This document shows positions 34,261 through 45,951 of a stretch of 52,775 bases of DNA, piece by piece. The translations under genes were made by a program, and so were the position numbers. The notes below the pieces were generated by a model. That model saw nothing but the letters and a program-made list of their open reading frames with translations. It had not been told where the DNA came from and made no database searches. The stretch is from Syntrophobacterales bacterium Delta_02 (lineage in GTDB: Bacteria > Desulfobacterota > Syntrophorhabdia > Syntrophorhabdales > Syntrophorhabdaceae), in the NCBI GenBank assembly GCA_001603955.1, contig LVAA01000026.1, positions 1 to 52,775 on the forward strand. Reading direction: 5' to 3'. Position 1 is the first letter of the stretch. Every line of letters starts with the position of its first letter.

Positions 34261-35806
34261 TTTTCCTCACATAGAAGATATAGTGCTCCTTCTCGTACTT
34301 CACCCTTTTCACGGGCAGGAAGGACTTCTCCAGAGTCTCCCTGAGATGCATTGTGGGTTTCTCTTCGACAATGAGTAGTATATCACTTTCGTCTTCTTTT
34401 ATCTCCTTAATATCGCTCAGGGCTTTGACCGGTTTCCCCACGTAGAATATGATACCGGCGGAATTGAAGCCGAAGGTGTATATCTTCTTCGTTCTCCTGT
34501 CATCGCCGAGGGCTTCCGTGATGAGGGTCAGGGACTTCGACGTCCTGTCGACAAGGGGCATATAGTAGGCACTGTAGAAGAAACCCGTGAAGACGAGAAA
34601 GAAAAGGAAGAAGGCCAGGGCAAAGTGCCTGCTCCTCCTGAAAAGCATCACGAGAAAACCGCAGGCAGCGACAAAGAGTATGGCAAGATAGACGTACAGC
34701 GACACCGGGCCCTCCCTGAAGACGGCCACATCCTCCTCGGGCAGCGTGTACATGGCGACAACGGCACCGATGGGTATGAGGGCGAGAAGTACCGCAAAGA
34801 CCTTGAGGACAGCGTTCGTCCAACCCTTCTCGACGAGACCGTCCCAGGCGTCCCTGATGTAAAGTCCCGTGAGAATCGCTATGGCCGGATAGGCCGACAG
34901 CAGGTAGATCGCCCTCTTGCTCTGAGACAACTCGAAGAAGAGGAAGATGAGCACGAACCACAGGAGGGGAAGAATGTACCGCCGTTTCCAGGCCCCGAAA
35001 AGGGCAAAGGGAAGGAAAAGGCTCCAGGGCATGAAGTTGAAGAAAAGTTTGTGAAAGTAATACCAGGGCGACTCGAGGTGGTCGAAGGCGTTCGTGTAGC
35101 GGGTCACGTTCTGGTGGAGGATGAACTCCCTGATATAGCTCTCGCCTGCAAGAAGGAACCATACGGAGGCGATGGCGGCCGCAAGGAAACAACCGAGCAC
35201 TAGGGGAACGATGTAGCGTTTGAGACTTCTCCTCAAGACAAGATAGACGAACATGACCCCGGCGGGGATGACAAGCCCCGCCGGCCCTTTCGTGAGGATG
35301 GCAAAGGCGCCGGGAATGAAGGAAAGGGCAAAGTTAAGGCGCTTCCCCTTCTCCAGCGAGACAAAGGCAAGGTAGATGGCAAGGCCGATGAAAAAGGCGA
35401 AGGTCATATCCATCACCGATTCCCTGGCGTTCGAGAGGAACTGGTAATTGGTGGCGAGGACAAGCCCCGAGAAGAAACCTGCCCGCTCGTCGCCAAGTCT
35501 GCATCCAAGGAGAAAGGTCATTACCACGAGAAGAAGGGCCGCCAGCGCCGAGGGCGCCCGGGAGGCAAACTCATCGACCGTTCCCGATACCTTCGCCGCC
35601 GCAATGATCATCCATGAATAGAAAGGCGGTTTCTCCAGGTAGGGAATGCCGTTGAGGTAAGGCCGGATGTAATCCCCCCTGTCCATCATCTCCCGTGCCA
35701 TGATGGCCTGCCGCGGTTCATCAGGGTCCCACAGGGAGGTGGCCCCGAGATTGAAGAAAAACAGGATGCCCGCGAGAATGATAAGCGCTGTAAGTCGTAT
35801 TTTCAT
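34253..35806 (-). CDS. arnT: ArnT-family lipid A aminoarabinose transferase
   Basis: A 517-residue integral inner-membrane glycosyltransferase of the GT83 / dolichyl-mannosyltransferase-like fold, with about twelve hydrophobic helices and a C-terminal periplasmic tail. The catalytic acidic pair sits in the first periplasmic loop, SLWDPDEPRQAIMA near residue 28. LxEKPPFYSW follows, the second conserved loop. ArnT moves Ara4N from undecaprenyl phosphate onto lipid A, lowering the negative charge and giving polymyxin resistance. It is the first gene of the operon, behind a good promoter. The substrate is inferred from arnC, the two arnA halves and arnD behind it. Confidence 0.85.
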   Translation of the reverse strand: MKIRLTALIILAGILFFFNLGATSLWDPDEPRQAIMAREMMDRGDYIRPYLNGIPYLEKPPFYSWMIIAAAKVSGTVDEFASRAPSALAALLLVVMTFLLGCRLGDERAGFFSGLVLATNYQFLSNARESVMDMTFAFFIGLAIYLAFVSLEKGKRLNFALSFIPGAFAILTKGPAGLVIPAGVMFVYLVLRRSLKRYIVPLVLGCFLAAAIASVWFLLAGESYIREFILHQNVTRYTNAFDHLESPWYYFHKLFFNFMPWSLFLPFALFGAWKRRYILPLLWFVLIFLFFELSQSKRAIYLLSAYPAIAILTGLYIRDAWDGLVEKGWTNAVLKVFAVLLALIPIGAVVAMYTLPEEDVAVFREGPVSLYVYLAILFVAACGFLVMLFRRSRHFALAFFLFFLVFTGFFYSAYYMPLVDRTSKSLTLITEALGDDRRTKKIYTFGFNSAGIIFYVGKPVKALSDIKEIKEDESDILLIVEEKPTMHLRETLEKSFLPVKRVKYEKEHYIFYVRKNG

Positions 35807-35852
35807 TATCTTTCACTTCGAAACGATACAACCATGTCAAAATACAGGAAGT

Positions 35853-35881
35853 TTTATATGCCAATATGGGACATTTTTCAA
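35853..35881 (-). promoter_or_regulatory. Promoter of the arn operon
   Basis: Minus strand: TTGAAA (35881-35876), a 17-nt spacer and TATAAA (35858-35853). The predicted start near 35846 gives a 40-nt leader. I found no obvious PmrA box in the divergent gap of about 360 nt to the DUF3313 gene. Confidence 0.6.
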
Positions 35882-35995
35882 TATTTCTTTGCTCCCGGCA
35901 AACCCGCCTCTCCATAGAGGCAATCATTTCGGGGGCTTCCTGACCCTTCCGCGGCGCTCTGGCATCGGCGTGCGGCCGTCAGGCAAAAGGAGAAC

Positions 35996-36024
35996 TGGAA
36001 AAGAACCCCCGCTTCATGTAGAAT
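35996..36024 (+). promoter_or_regulatory. Promoter of the DUF3313 gene
   Basis: TGGAAA (35996-36001), 17-nt spacer, TAGAAT (36019-36024). A predicted start near 36031 leaves a leader of about 130 nt, in which I see no known riboswitch. Confidence 0.45.
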
Positions 36025-36162
36025 GAAGATGTCTGGAACCAAACGCCACGGCAACGCGGTTTCGTCGGCCGCAGGGAAACGGATATCGTGAGGCACGAAG
36101 GAAAGAGCGTCCGGCAGACTCAAGGCAGCCGGGCGACACTCACAATAACCAGGGAGAAGAGC

Positions 36163-36834
36163 ATGAAAAGAGCAGCGACCATCGTATTGGTACTGGTACT
36201 GGGGCTTGCCCTCACGGTATCCATGGCATCCGCAACGGACAAGAAATATTCCGGTTTCCTCGAAGGCTATTATCAGAACCTGCAGCCTGGGCCTGAAGGC
36301 GGGGTCAAGCAGCGGTGGCTGAAACCAGGGGTGGACTTCGCCAAATACAAGAAGGTCATGCTCGACAGCGCTGTCTTCTTTTTCAGTGACGATTCCGCGT
36401 ACAAGGGGATCGATCCGCAGGACATGAAGGACCTGGCTGACGGCCTGAACAAGGCAGTGGTTGAAGCCGCCAAGGACAAGACCGCCTTCGTGTCGGAACC
36501 CGGACCCGATGTTGTCAGGATCCGTTTTGCCATAACCGGCCTCAAGCAGAACAAGCCCGGTCTGAGCGCCGTCACCTCCGTAATCCCCGTCGGTCTCGCC
36601 ATCAGCCTGGTGAAGAAGGGGGCCGGCGGCTCATGGAGCGGTTCGGGCGCGACCAGCATGGAGGTCATGATCGTTGACAGCACGACGAATGATGTCGTCG
36701 TCGCCGCCGTGGACGACAGGACCGCGGGCTTTACTGACAGGTTTAGCAAGTGGGGTTCGGCAGATGAGGCATTTAAGTTCTGGGCGGAAAGGCTGAAGAA
36801 ATTCGTGGAAGACGTCAAGGCTACCAGCAAGTAG
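36163..36834 (+). CDS. Secreted DUF3313-like protein
   Basis: 223 residues with a clear signal peptide (MKRAATIVLVLVLGLALTVSMASA). The mature part looks like DUF3313: YSGFLEGYYQNLQPGPEGG, KQRWLKPGVDFAKYKKVMLD, and a RIRFAITGLKQNKPGLSAVTSVIPVG tract, then MEVMIVDSTTNDVVVAAVDDR. Family members are usually lipoproteins; here no Cys follows the leader, so it is soluble periplasmic or membrane-associated. Function is unknown. I start at the ATG at 36163 with AGGGAGAA upstream; the longer frame to 36088 has no leader logic. It is divergent from arnT. Nothing else in the gap suggests a link to lipid A. Confidence 0.78.
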   Translation: MKRAATIVLVLVLGLALTVSMASATDKKYSGFLEGYYQNLQPGPEGGVKQRWLKPGVDFAKYKKVMLDSAVFFFSDDSAYKGIDPQDMKDLADGLNKAVVEAAKDKTAFVSEPGPDVVRIRFAITGLKQNKPGLSAVTSVIPVGLAISLVKKGAGGSWSGSGATSMEVMIVDSTTNDVVVAAVDDRTAGFTDRFSKWGSADEAFKFWAERLKKFVEDVKATSK

Positions 36835-36946
36835 CCGCACATCGATGGAACGACGGCGCCGTGACCTTGCCCGGCGCCCCATCTTCCGAGTGGACCGGCA
36901 CCCATGGTCCCCTGCGTGGAAGTTTGCCGATATGTCCAAGTAATGT

Positions 36947-36975
36947 TTGACATTTTCGGGTATTTTTTATACCAT
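36947..36975 (+). promoter_or_regulatory. Promoter of the ydcH-ilv-psd-pssA operon
   Basis: A perfect TTGACA (36947-36952), 17-nt spacer and TACCAT (36970-36975). The predicted start near 36982 leaves about 10 nt before the ydcH ATG, without a visible ribosome site. There is no room for a T-box or leader-peptide attenuator before ydcH. Confidence 0.5.
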
Positions 36976-36991
36976 ATCGTTCACTATCCCT

Positions 36992-37201
36992 ATGGACAAT
37001 ATCGAAAGTAATGAGGAAATATACAGACAGTACAAGGGGCGGCATGCAACCATGGACCGGCGTATCCAGATGCTCCTGAAGAAATCCTATCTTACCGAGG
37101 CGGAGGAGAGGGAGATCAAGGTTTTGAAGAAGAAGAAGCTCTATTACAAGGACCTCATGGAGAGTCTCGCAAACTCGCTGCAGCGAAAGGAGAAACATTG
37201 A
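36992..37201 (+). CDS. YdcH-family (DUF465) small protein
   Basis: A 69-residue helical protein of the DUF465/YdcH type, with [46 protein letters not shown] matching the family's two-helix hairpin and its high Lys/Arg content. Function is not established. The ATG at 36992 fits the family start; it lies about 10 nt after the predicted transcription start, without a Shine-Dalgarno sequence. Its stop overlaps the TTG start of ilvB (TTGA, 4 nt), so ilvB translation is coupled to it. Acting as a short leader gene for the ilv operon is my inference. Confidence 0.8.
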   Translation: MDNIESNEEIYRQYKGRHATMDRRIQMLLKKSYLTEAEEREIKVLKKKKLYYKDLMESLANSLQRKEKH

Positions 37202-38889
37202 AAAGAACGGGTGCGCAGATCTTCGTCGAATCCCTGAAAGCGGAGGGGATCGACACGATATTCTGTTATCCAGGAGGGGCTACGCTCAACATCACGGACG
37301 CCCTGACAGACATAAGTCAGATCAATCAGGTCGTGGTCCGTCACGAGCAGGCCGCCGTCCATGCGGCTGATGGGTACGCGCGGGCATCGGGCAGGGTGGG
37401 CGTCGCCCTCGTGACTAGCGGGCCCGGCGCAACGAACACGGTGACGGGTATAGCCACTGCCTACATGGATTCCATCCCTCTCGTCGTCTTCTCCTGCCAG
37501 GTCAATACGATGCTCATCGGCAACGACGCCTTTCAGGAAGCCGACATTGTGGGTATTACCAGGCCCTGTACGAAGCACAGCTACCTCGTCAGGGACGTGA
37601 AGGACCTTGCCCGTATCATCAAGGAGGCCTTCCATATCGCCGCATCGGGAAGACCGGGCCCCGTCCTCGTCGACATCCCCAAGGACGTGTCCTCGGCGGT
37701 GGCCGATTTCAAGTATCCCGAGAAGGCGGTCATCCGAAGCTATCAGCCCACCTACGTGGGCCACACGGGTCAGATAAAGAAGGCCATGCGCCTCATCCTC
37801 CACGCGAAAAGACCCGTCCTCTATACCGGCGGAGGCGTCATCCTGTCGGATGCCTCGCAGGAGCTGACGAGATTTGCCGAAGCACTGTCCATACCCGTCA
37901 CGAACACCCTCATGGGCCTCGGCGGCATTCCGGGAAACCACCCGCTCTTTCTCGGCATGCTCGGTATGCACGGAACCTACGCGGCAAACATGGCCATCAC
38001 TGAATCAGACCTCATCATCGCGATGGGAGCGCGCTTCGACGACAGGGCCACGGGCAAGACGGATGAATTCGCCCCCCACGCCAAGATCATACACATCGAC
38101 ATCGATCCCACGTCGATAAGCAAGAACATAAAGGTCGACATACCCATAGTGGGTGACACGCGCACTGTGCTCACGCAGATGCTGAAGATCATCGAAGAGG
38201 AGAAGGAGACCTACCGGCAGTATCACGGGAACATCGCCGAGTGGACGGACAAGATAGAAAAGTGGAAGAAGGACTACCCCCTCACCTACCAGAAGAACGA
38301 CACGCTCAAACCCCAGTACGTCATAGAAAGGGTATTCGAACTGACAAAGGGCAAGGCCATCATCACCACTGAGGTGGGGCAGAACCAGATGTGGGCGGCC
38401 CAGTTCTTCAAGTTCCTCCAACCCCGCACATGCCTCACATCAGGCGGCCTCGGCACGATGGGCTACGGGTTTCCGGCAGCCATAGGTGCCCAGGTGGCCT
38501 TTCCGAAGTCACTTGTCGTGGATATCGCCGGAGACGGCAGTATCCAGATGAACATCCAGGAACTGGCGACAGCCGTCCAGTACAACCTGCCCGTCAAGGT
38601 CGTCATCCTCAACAACGGTTTTCTTGGCATGGTCAGACAGTGGCAGCAGCTCTTCTATGAGAAGCGATATACATGGACACACCTGCATTCGCCGGACTTC
38701 GTCAAGGTCGCGGAGGCGTACGGCGCGGTCGGACTCAGGATAGAGAAGGAAGCCGATGTCGACAGGGTGCTGAAACAGGCCTTCAAGAACAGGCGGCCGA
38801 CATTCATCGACGTTCACGTCAGCCCCGAGGAATGTGTCTATCCCATGGTTCCCGCCGGCGCGTCCCTCAAAGAAATGCTTCTCGTTTAG
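37198..38889 (+). CDS. ilvB: Acetolactate synthase large (catalytic) subunit
   Basis: 563 residues. Joins two pyruvates, or pyruvate and 2-oxobutyrate, in the first shared step of valine, leucine and isoleucine synthesis, using ThDP, Mg and FAD. Motifs: [14 protein letters not shown], the catalytic Glu in [29 protein letters not shown], the FAD/CoA-type domain in the middle, and the ThDP site [29 protein letters not shown]. The start is TTG at 37198 with AAAGGAG 6 nt upstream; it overlaps ydcH by 4 nt. The regulatory subunit gene follows 8 nt later. Length is normal. Confidence 0.96.
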   Translation: MKRTGAQIFVESLKAEGIDTIFCYPGGATLNITDALTDISQINQVVVRHEQAAVHAADGYARASGRVGVALVTSGPGATNTVTGIATAYMDSIPLVVFSCQVNTMLIGNDAFQEADIVGITRPCTKHSYLVRDVKDLARIIKEAFHIAASGRPGPVLVDIPKDVSSAVADFKYPEKAVIRSYQPTYVGHTGQIKKAMRLILHAKRPVLYTGGGVILSDASQELTRFAEALSIPVTNTLMGLGGIPGNHPLFLGMLGMHGTYAANMAITESDLIIAMGARFDDRATGKTDEFAPHAKIIHIDIDPTSISKNIKVDIPIVGDTRTVLTQMLKIIEEEKETYRQYHGNIAEWTDKIEKWKKDYPLTYQKNDTLKPQYVIERVFELTKGKAIITTEVGQNQMWAAQFFKFLQPRTCLTSGGLGTMGYGFPAAIGAQVAFPKSLVVDIAGDGSIQMNIQELATAVQYNLPVKVVILNNGFLGMVRQWQQLFYEKRYTWTHLHSPDFVKVAEAYGAVGLRIEKEADVDRVLKQAFKNRRPTFIDVHVSPEECVYPMVPAGASLKEMLLV

Positions 38890-38897
38890 GAGGAAAA

Positions 38898-39428
38898 TTG
38901 AGACACACCATATCGCTTCTTGTCGAGAATGAGTTCGGGGTCCTCTCACGGATCGCTGGCCTCTTCAGCGGCCGGGGCTTCAATATAGAGAGCCTCTGCG
39001 TGGCCGAGAGCCTCGATCCCACCGTTTCCACGATGACCATCGTGACGACGGGGAACGACGCCATCCTCGAACAGATCCTGAAACAGCTCAACAAGCTCAT
39101 TAGCGTCATCAAGGTCGTCGATTTCAAGGAGATCGAGTATGTCTCGCGGGAGATGGTGCTCCTCAAGGTGAACGCTGAAGAGAAGACGCGCGCGGAGATC
39201 CTGAGGATGGTGGAGATATTCCGGGGCAAGATCATCGACGTATCGTCCCGGTCATACACCATCATGATCACCGGCGACGAGGACAAGCTCAAGGCCTTTA
39301 TCAGCCTCATCAAACCGCTGGGCATCAAGGAACTCGTGCGGACCGGTCCCATCGCGATGGCCCGGGGCGAAAGAATGATGAAGATCAAGGAAAAAACAGA
39401 AACTAAAGGAGGAGAATCAAATGGCTAA
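38898..39428 (+). CDS. ilvH: Acetolactate synthase small (regulatory) subunit
   Basis: 176 residues. Binds IlvB, raises its activity and gives valine feedback. An N-terminal ACT domain ([33 protein letters not shown]) is followed by the C-terminal ALS_ss domain ([33 protein letters not shown]). The start is TTG at 38898 with AGGAGG spaced 5 nt; an upstream in-frame ATG at 38673 would lie inside ilvB and add unrelated residues, so it is rejected. It overlaps ilvC by 8 nt. ilvN would be an equally good symbol. Confidence 0.94.
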   Translation: MRHTISLLVENEFGVLSRIAGLFSGRGFNIESLCVAESLDPTVSTMTIVTTGNDAILEQILKQLNKLISVIKVVDFKEIEYVSREMVLLKVNAEEKTRAEILRMVEIFRGKIIDVSSRSYTIMITGDEDKLKAFISLIKPLGIKELVRTGPIAMARGERMMKIKEKTETKGGESNG

Positions 39429-40419
39429 GGTCTATTACGATCGCGACGCGGATCTAAAGGTGTTCAAGAATCGCAAAGTCGCCATAATCGGTTATGGCAG
39501 CCAGGGGCATGCCCAGGCGCAGAACCTCAGGGACAGCGGCGTCGACGTCATCGTCGCGGAACTGGCAGGAACAGCGAATTACAAGCTTGCCGTGAAACAG
39601 GGGTTCAAACCCGTGAGCGCTGCCAAGGCGGCGAAGGATGCGGACGTAATACAGATCCTCGCCCAGGACAACCTGCAGGCCGAACTCTACAAGACAGATA
39701 TCAAGGCCAACCTCAAGAAAGGCAAGACCCTCGTCTTCTCCCACGGTTTTAACATCCACTACAATCAGATCGTTCCGCCGGCGGACATCGACGTCGTCAT
39801 GATAGCCCCCAAGGGCCCGGGGCACCTCGTGAGAAGGGAGTTCGAGCGTGGCGCGGGCGTGCCGTCGCTCATCGCGATCTACCAGGACCATACGAAGAAG
39901 GCAAAACAGACCGCCCTGGCCTACGCGAAAGGCATCGGAGCGACACGTGCCGGCGTCATCGAAACGACATTCGAGGAAGAGACGGAGACGGATCTTTTCG
40001 GTGAACAGGCCGTCCTGTGCGGCGGCGCATCGGAACTCGTGCGCGCCGGTTTCGACACCCTCGTCGAGGCGGGCTACCAGCCGGAGATCGCATATTTCGA
40101 GTGCCTCCACGAGCTTAAGCTCATCGTCGACCTCATGTATGAGGGCGGTATCGCGAACATGCGGTACTCCATCAGCGACACCGCCGAGTACGGCGACATG
40201 ACGCGCGGCAGGCGGGTCATCAGCGAGGAGACGCGCGAGGAGATGAGGGCCATCCTCGACGAGATCCAGTCCGGGGAGTTCGCCCGCGAGTGGATACTCG
40301 AGAACATGGCCGGAAGACCTGTCTACAACGCGGTCAAGAGGATCGACGGCGAGCACCTTATCGAGCAGGTAGGCAAGAAACTCCGTTCCATGATGGGCTG
40401 GATCGGGAGAAAGGATTGA
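39421..40419 (+). CDS. ilvC: Ketol-acid reductoisomerase (class I)
   Basis: Isomerises and reduces acetolactate or acetohydroxybutyrate with NAD(P)H and Mg. At 332 residues it is the short class I form. The Rossmann loop is [20 protein letters not shown] near the N terminus; the metal/catalytic site includes [15 protein letters not shown] and the helical knot [21 protein letters not shown], with [19 protein letters not shown] precedes the ATG, and the start lies 8 nt inside ilvH. The next gene psd overlaps the stop by 4 nt (TTGA). No residue of the active site seems changed. Confidence 0.97.
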   Translation: MAKVYYDRDADLKVFKNRKVAIIGYGSQGHAQAQNLRDSGVDVIVAELAGTANYKLAVKQGFKPVSAAKAAKDADVIQILAQDNLQAELYKTDIKANLKKGKTLVFSHGFNIHYNQIVPPADIDVVMIAPKGPGHLVRREFERGAGVPSLIAIYQDHTKKAKQTALAYAKGIGATRAGVIETTFEEETETDLFGEQAVLCGGASELVRAGFDTLVEAGYQPEIAYFECLHELKLIVDLMYEGGIANMRYSISDTAEYGDMTRGRRVISEETREEMRAILDEIQSGEFAREWILENMAGRPVYNAVKRIDGEHLIEQVGKKLRSMMGWIGRKD

Positions 40420-41048
40420 GGGGATTTTCTATCGCAAGGGAGGGGCTGAGGATCATTGTCCCCTCCCTTGTTCTTACCGCCGTCCTTGTGGTGGGCAGGT
40501 TCTTTCTCCTGGCGCTCCTCGTCTTCTGTTTCGCATCCTTCTGTCTGTACTTCTTCCGCAACCCCAGGCGGCACACCAGTGCGGGGTCGGGCGAGCTTGT
40601 CTCCCCGGCGGACGGGACCGTGGTCGACATAAGCGACGTCGCTCAGGAGGAGTTCCTCGGCGGCACCGTCAGGAGGATAGCGATATTCATGTCCCCCGTC
40701 GATGTCCACGTTAACCGGGCTCCCTGTTCCGGTCTCATCGTCGCGATGAAGCACGTGGCCGGCAAGTTCGCCATGGCCTTCGGCAAGAACATCGAGGAAC
40801 AGAACGAAAGGAACTTCATCCTCTTCGAGAACGAGGGCGAAAAGGTCCTCATCGTCCAGATCGCGGGTTTCCTCGCCCGCCGCATCATCCCCTACGTAAA
40901 GGTCGAGGAGCGGGTGACGCAGGGTCAGGAAGTGGGCATCATAGCCTTCGGCTCCCGTGTGGACATTTATTTTCACAAAGGGTACGAACCTGTGGTAGAC
41001 TTACACGCAAAGGTCAAGGCCGGCGTAACGGTCCTGGCGCGCAGGTGA
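40416..41048 (+). CDS. psd: Phosphatidylserine decarboxylase (short form)
   Basis: Decarboxylates phosphatidylserine to phosphatidylethanolamine. 210 residues, the compact form found in many anaerobes and deltaproteobacteria. An N-terminal membrane segment ([28 protein letters not shown]) is followed by [10 protein letters not shown], the [12 protein letters not shown] block, and the autocleavage site FGSRVD near the C terminus, whose Ser becomes the pyruvoyl group. The start is TTG at 40416, overlapping ilvC by 4 nt (TTGA); the longer upstream frame lies within ilvC. It is followed by pssA 9 nt later, which makes its substrate. Confidence 0.92.
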   Translation: MRGFSIAREGLRIIVPSLVLTAVLVVGRFFLLALLVFCFASFCLYFFRNPRRHTSAGSGELVSPADGTVVDISDVAQEEFLGGTVRRIAIFMSPVDVHVNRAPCSGLIVAMKHVAGKFAMAFGKNIEEQNERNFILFENEGEKVLIVQIAGFLARRIIPYVKVEERVTQGQEVGIIAFGSRVDIYFHKGYEPVVDLHAKVKAGVTVLARR

Positions 41049-41057
41049 GGAGGCAGG

Positions 41058-41843
41058 ATGAATACGAAGAAGAAGAAAAACACGCCCATGAAGGGGATGT
41101 ATCTTCTCCCCAATTTTCTCACTTCCCTCAGTCTTCTGTCGGGTTTCTACGCGATCATAGCCGCCATGGACAGGCGGTTCACGTATGCGGCCATCGCCAT
41201 ATTCATATCCGCCATCTTTGACATGCTCGACGGGCGTGTGGCCCGCATGACCAATTCCAGCAGCCGTTTCGGCGTGGAATACGATTCCCTCTCCGATGTC
41301 ATCGCCTTCGGTGTCGCTCCGGCGGTCCTTGCCTATCTCTGGGCGCTCAAGAGTTACGGCAAGTTCGGCTGGCTCGCCGCCTTCCTGTTCGTCGCCTGCG
41401 GCGCACTGAGACTTGCCAGATTCAATATCCAGGTCGACACGGTGCAGAAAAAACACTTTTTGGGCCTTCCCATACCGGCAGGCGCCGCGACCATCGCCGG
41501 CATGGTCCTCTTCTTTTCATGGCTCGGCTACAAGGGCGGATTGAAGACCGTCATCATGCCCATCGTCATCTACTGTCTTGCCCTTCTCATGGTCAGCAAG
41601 TTCCGCTACATGAGTTTCAAGGATATGGGATTTGTCAGGAACAGGCCTTTCATGGCGACGGTGGGGGTCATCATGCTTCTCGTCATTGTCCTGACGGAGC
41701 CTTACCTAACGCTTTTCGTGGCTACTTCGGCCTACGCGGTGTCCGGCCCCGTTTACACTCTTATCCTGCACTTCAGGAAGAAACCTGCGGAAGAGCTCAT
41801 CCGTCCGAGAGAAACTCAAGCAGGGCAAGGTGGTCATCAATAG
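41058..41843 (+). CDS. pssA: CDP-diacylglycerol-serine O-phosphatidyltransferase
   Basis: A 261-residue inner-membrane CDP-alcohol phosphotransferase making phosphatidylserine from CDP-diacylglycerol and serine. The signature DG-X2-AR-X8-G-X3-D-X3-D appears as DMLDGRVARMTNSSSRFGVEYDSLSD in one stretch. Seven to eight hydrophobic segments surround it, and a Lys-rich N terminus (NTKKKKNTPMKG) precedes the first. GAGGAGG lies before the ATG. It directly follows psd, so the two phosphatidylethanolamine steps are one unit, attached to the ilv operon. Its 3' end overlaps a convergent HAD gene by 47 nt. Confidence 0.93.
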   Translation: MNTKKKKNTPMKGMYLLPNFLTSLSLLSGFYAIIAAMDRRFTYAAIAIFISAIFDMLDGRVARMTNSSSRFGVEYDSLSDVIAFGVAPAVLAYLWALKSYGKFGWLAAFLFVACGALRLARFNIQVDTVQKKHFLGLPIPAGAATIAGMVLFFSWLGYKGGLKTVIMPIVIYCLALLMVSKFRYMSFKDMGFVRNRPFMATVGVIMLLVIVLTEPYLTLFVATSAYAVSGPVYTLILHFRKKPAEELIRPRETQAGQGGHQ

Positions 41844-42486
41844 AACCGTCCGCTTCAAGAGCGTTGTTCTTGTAGGCCACGAACCTGACCCCGGAGGACC
41901 GCGCCGTACCCATGTCGACTTCCGAATCGCCGATGTAAAGGGTGGCCTCCCGCCTGGCATTCAGCGCCTCCAGTATTTTTTCGACACCCTCGGGGTCCGG
42001 TTTCGACTTCGCCTGGAGTATCGTCCCTGCGGGCTCGCCATCGCCTCCGGCCTGAGCCTGATGGGCGGCGGTCACCACGACATCGAAATACTGCCATAAC
42101 CCGTAACGTTCCATGATGTGCTTCATCGAAGTCGTCCGGTTGGTGCTTATCGCCCGCGATATACCCCGCACCTTCAGCGCCTCTAGGATATCCGTGACGT
42201 GTGGCTCCATCGTGAGGTAGGGGATGAAATCCCGGAAGTCTATGTTGCTCCTGAAGAATTCCTGGGCGCGACGCTCGTATTCCGCGTCTTCACGGCAGAT
42301 GTGAGCAATGGATTGGTAAACGGTGTGGGTGTGGCAATAGCGGAGTTCGTCGTCGTCGAGGGGCGTGCCTCGTGCGACAAGGGCAATGCTGTTATAGAGA
42401 CGCCTGTTGGCGTCGAAGGAGTCGAAAAGCACTCCGTCACAGTCGTAGATGACACAATCGACATTCCATTTCTTCTGCTGGTCCAT
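41797..42486 (-). CDS. HAD-superfamily hydrolase (phosphoglycolate-phosphatase-like)
   Basis: 229 residues, cytoplasmic. Motif I is VIYDCDGVLFDS (nucleophile Asp in DCDGV), motif II Thr/Ser is AISTNRTTSMKHI, the Lys is in SKPDPEGVEKIL, and motif IV is YIGDSEVDMGTARSSGV. The cap is of the small alpha-helical type. Such proteins dephosphorylate phosphoglycolate, nucleotides or sugars; the substrate is not identifiable. I prefer the ATG at 42486 with GGAG about 9 nt before it; TTG at 42510 is possible. The last 47 nt overlap the end of pssA on the opposite strand, so transcripts must collide or overlap. Confidence 0.85.
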   Translation of the reverse strand: MDQQKKWNVDCVIYDCDGVLFDSFDANRRLYNSIALVARGTPLDDDELRYCHTHTVYQSIAHICREDAEYERRAQEFFRSNIDFRDFIPYLTMEPHVTDILEALKVRGISRAISTNRTTSMKHIMERYGLWQYFDVVVTAAHQAQAGGDGEPAGTILQAKSKPDPEGVEKILEALNARREATLYIGDSEVDMGTARSSGVRFVAYKNNALEADGSIDDHLALLEFLSDG

Positions 42487-42655
42487 GGTCCCATTCTCCT
42501 CGCACTGCAATTTCGAACCCTCTGCTTTTAAACCGTAAGTGGCAAAAAATCAAGAGAAAACCTGTGAAGAATATCGTTTAAAGACGCAAATTAATAGTTC
42601 TAATTGCACTAATATATGCTACAATTGTATCCGAAAGACTACCAAGGAGGCTATT

Positions 42656-43126
42656 ATGATAAGTGTTTCCGTTCCCGGATGGGGCGATCTTGATATTGAA
42701 TACCTGGTCATCGACTACAACGGCACTTGCGCCTTTGACGGAAAAATGAAGGAAAGCGTCAAGGAGATGCTCGAAAGGGTATCCCGCTACATAAAGGTAT
42801 TCATCATCACGTCCGATACCTATGGAAATATAGACAGCGAGGGAAACACGATCGGTTTCAGCATTATAAAGGTGGGGAAGGAATCGAGCGCCCAGGAAAA
42901 GGCAAAGATAATCAAGGAACTGGGGCCCGAGAAGATAGTGGCCATAGGAAATGGCTCGAACGACGTACTGATGCTCAAGGAAGCATCCCTGGGGATCGGC
43001 GTGATCGGCGAGGAAGGATGCTCGAAGGACGTGCTCAGGGAAGCCGATTTCTTCGTAAAGGACATAAACGACGCGTTGAGCATCCTGCTCCATCCCGAAA
43101 GGATCGTCGCGACATTGAGAGACTGA
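42656..43126 (+). CDS. HAD-fold protein resembling soluble P-type-ATPase-like phosphatases
   Basis: 156 residues. Motif I is VIDYNGTCAFDG: the first Asp is present, but the second is Asn, as in P-type ATPases and a group of small soluble HAD proteins related to them. Motif II is FIITSDTYG, and motif IV is AIGNGSNDVLMLKEASLGIGVIG. No metal-transport membrane domain is attached. It is probably a cytoplasmic phosphatase; that is inference. The ATG at 42656 has AAGGAGG. The preceding 145 nt are AT-rich with TACAAT at 42620-42625 as a possible -10. A terminator-like hairpin follows before secA. Confidence 0.75.
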   Translation: MISVSVPGWGDLDIEYLVIDYNGTCAFDGKMKESVKEMLERVSRYIKVFIITSDTYGNIDSEGNTIGFSIIKVGKESSAQEKAKIIKELGPEKIVAIGNGSNDVLMLKEASLGIGVIGEEGCSKDVLREADFFVKDINDALSILLHPERIVATLRD

Positions 43127-43150
43127 TAAGAACTGCGGAAAAAAAACGGA

Positions 43151-43205
43151 CAGCTCAGGGCAGCCTTCCCACTCGCGAAGCATAACCTGAGCTGAAGGTT
43201 TTTTT
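43151..43205 (+). terminator. Terminator or attenuator between the HAD gene and secA
   Basis: CAGCTCAGG (43151-43159) pairs with CCTGAGCTG (43186-43194); AAGG and seven T follow (to 43205). A second, mutually exclusive pairing is possible: AACC (43184-43187) with GGTT (43197-43200), directly followed by the T-run. The region lies 17 nt before the secA start. Confidence 0.6.
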
Positions 43206-43221
43206 ACCCAAGGTGTGGACT

Positions 43222-45837
<2,616 letters not shown>

Positions 45838-45840
45838 AAA

Positions 45841-45932
45841 CGGTTCCAGGTTCCAGGTTCCAAGCAAAAGAATCATTGTCTCTGAAGCGTTCTCTGGTTC
45901 TCCCTGAAACTTGAAACCTGAAACGTGAAACT
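45841..45932. repeat. Two-armed heptamer repeat, GGTTCCA family (copy 2)
   Basis: Left arm 45841-45863 is three GGTTCCA heptamers plus a partial one; right arm 45904-45932 has TGAAACT/TGAAACC/TGAAACG. It fills the gap between secA and argJ, starting 4 nt after the secA stop and ending 20 nt before the argJ start. Confidence 0.85.
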
Positions 45933-45951
45933 TTCTTTTGGAGGTCGGGTA

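Noticed and set aside
35807-36162. PmrA-type operator upstream of arnT
   Set aside because: No direct repeat resembling the enterobacterial PmrA box was seen near the predicted promoter; the regulator in this organism is unknown.
36835-36991. T-box or leader-peptide attenuator for the ilv operon
   Set aside because: The predicted start is about 10 nt before ydcH; there is no room for a leader and no T-box motif in the gap.
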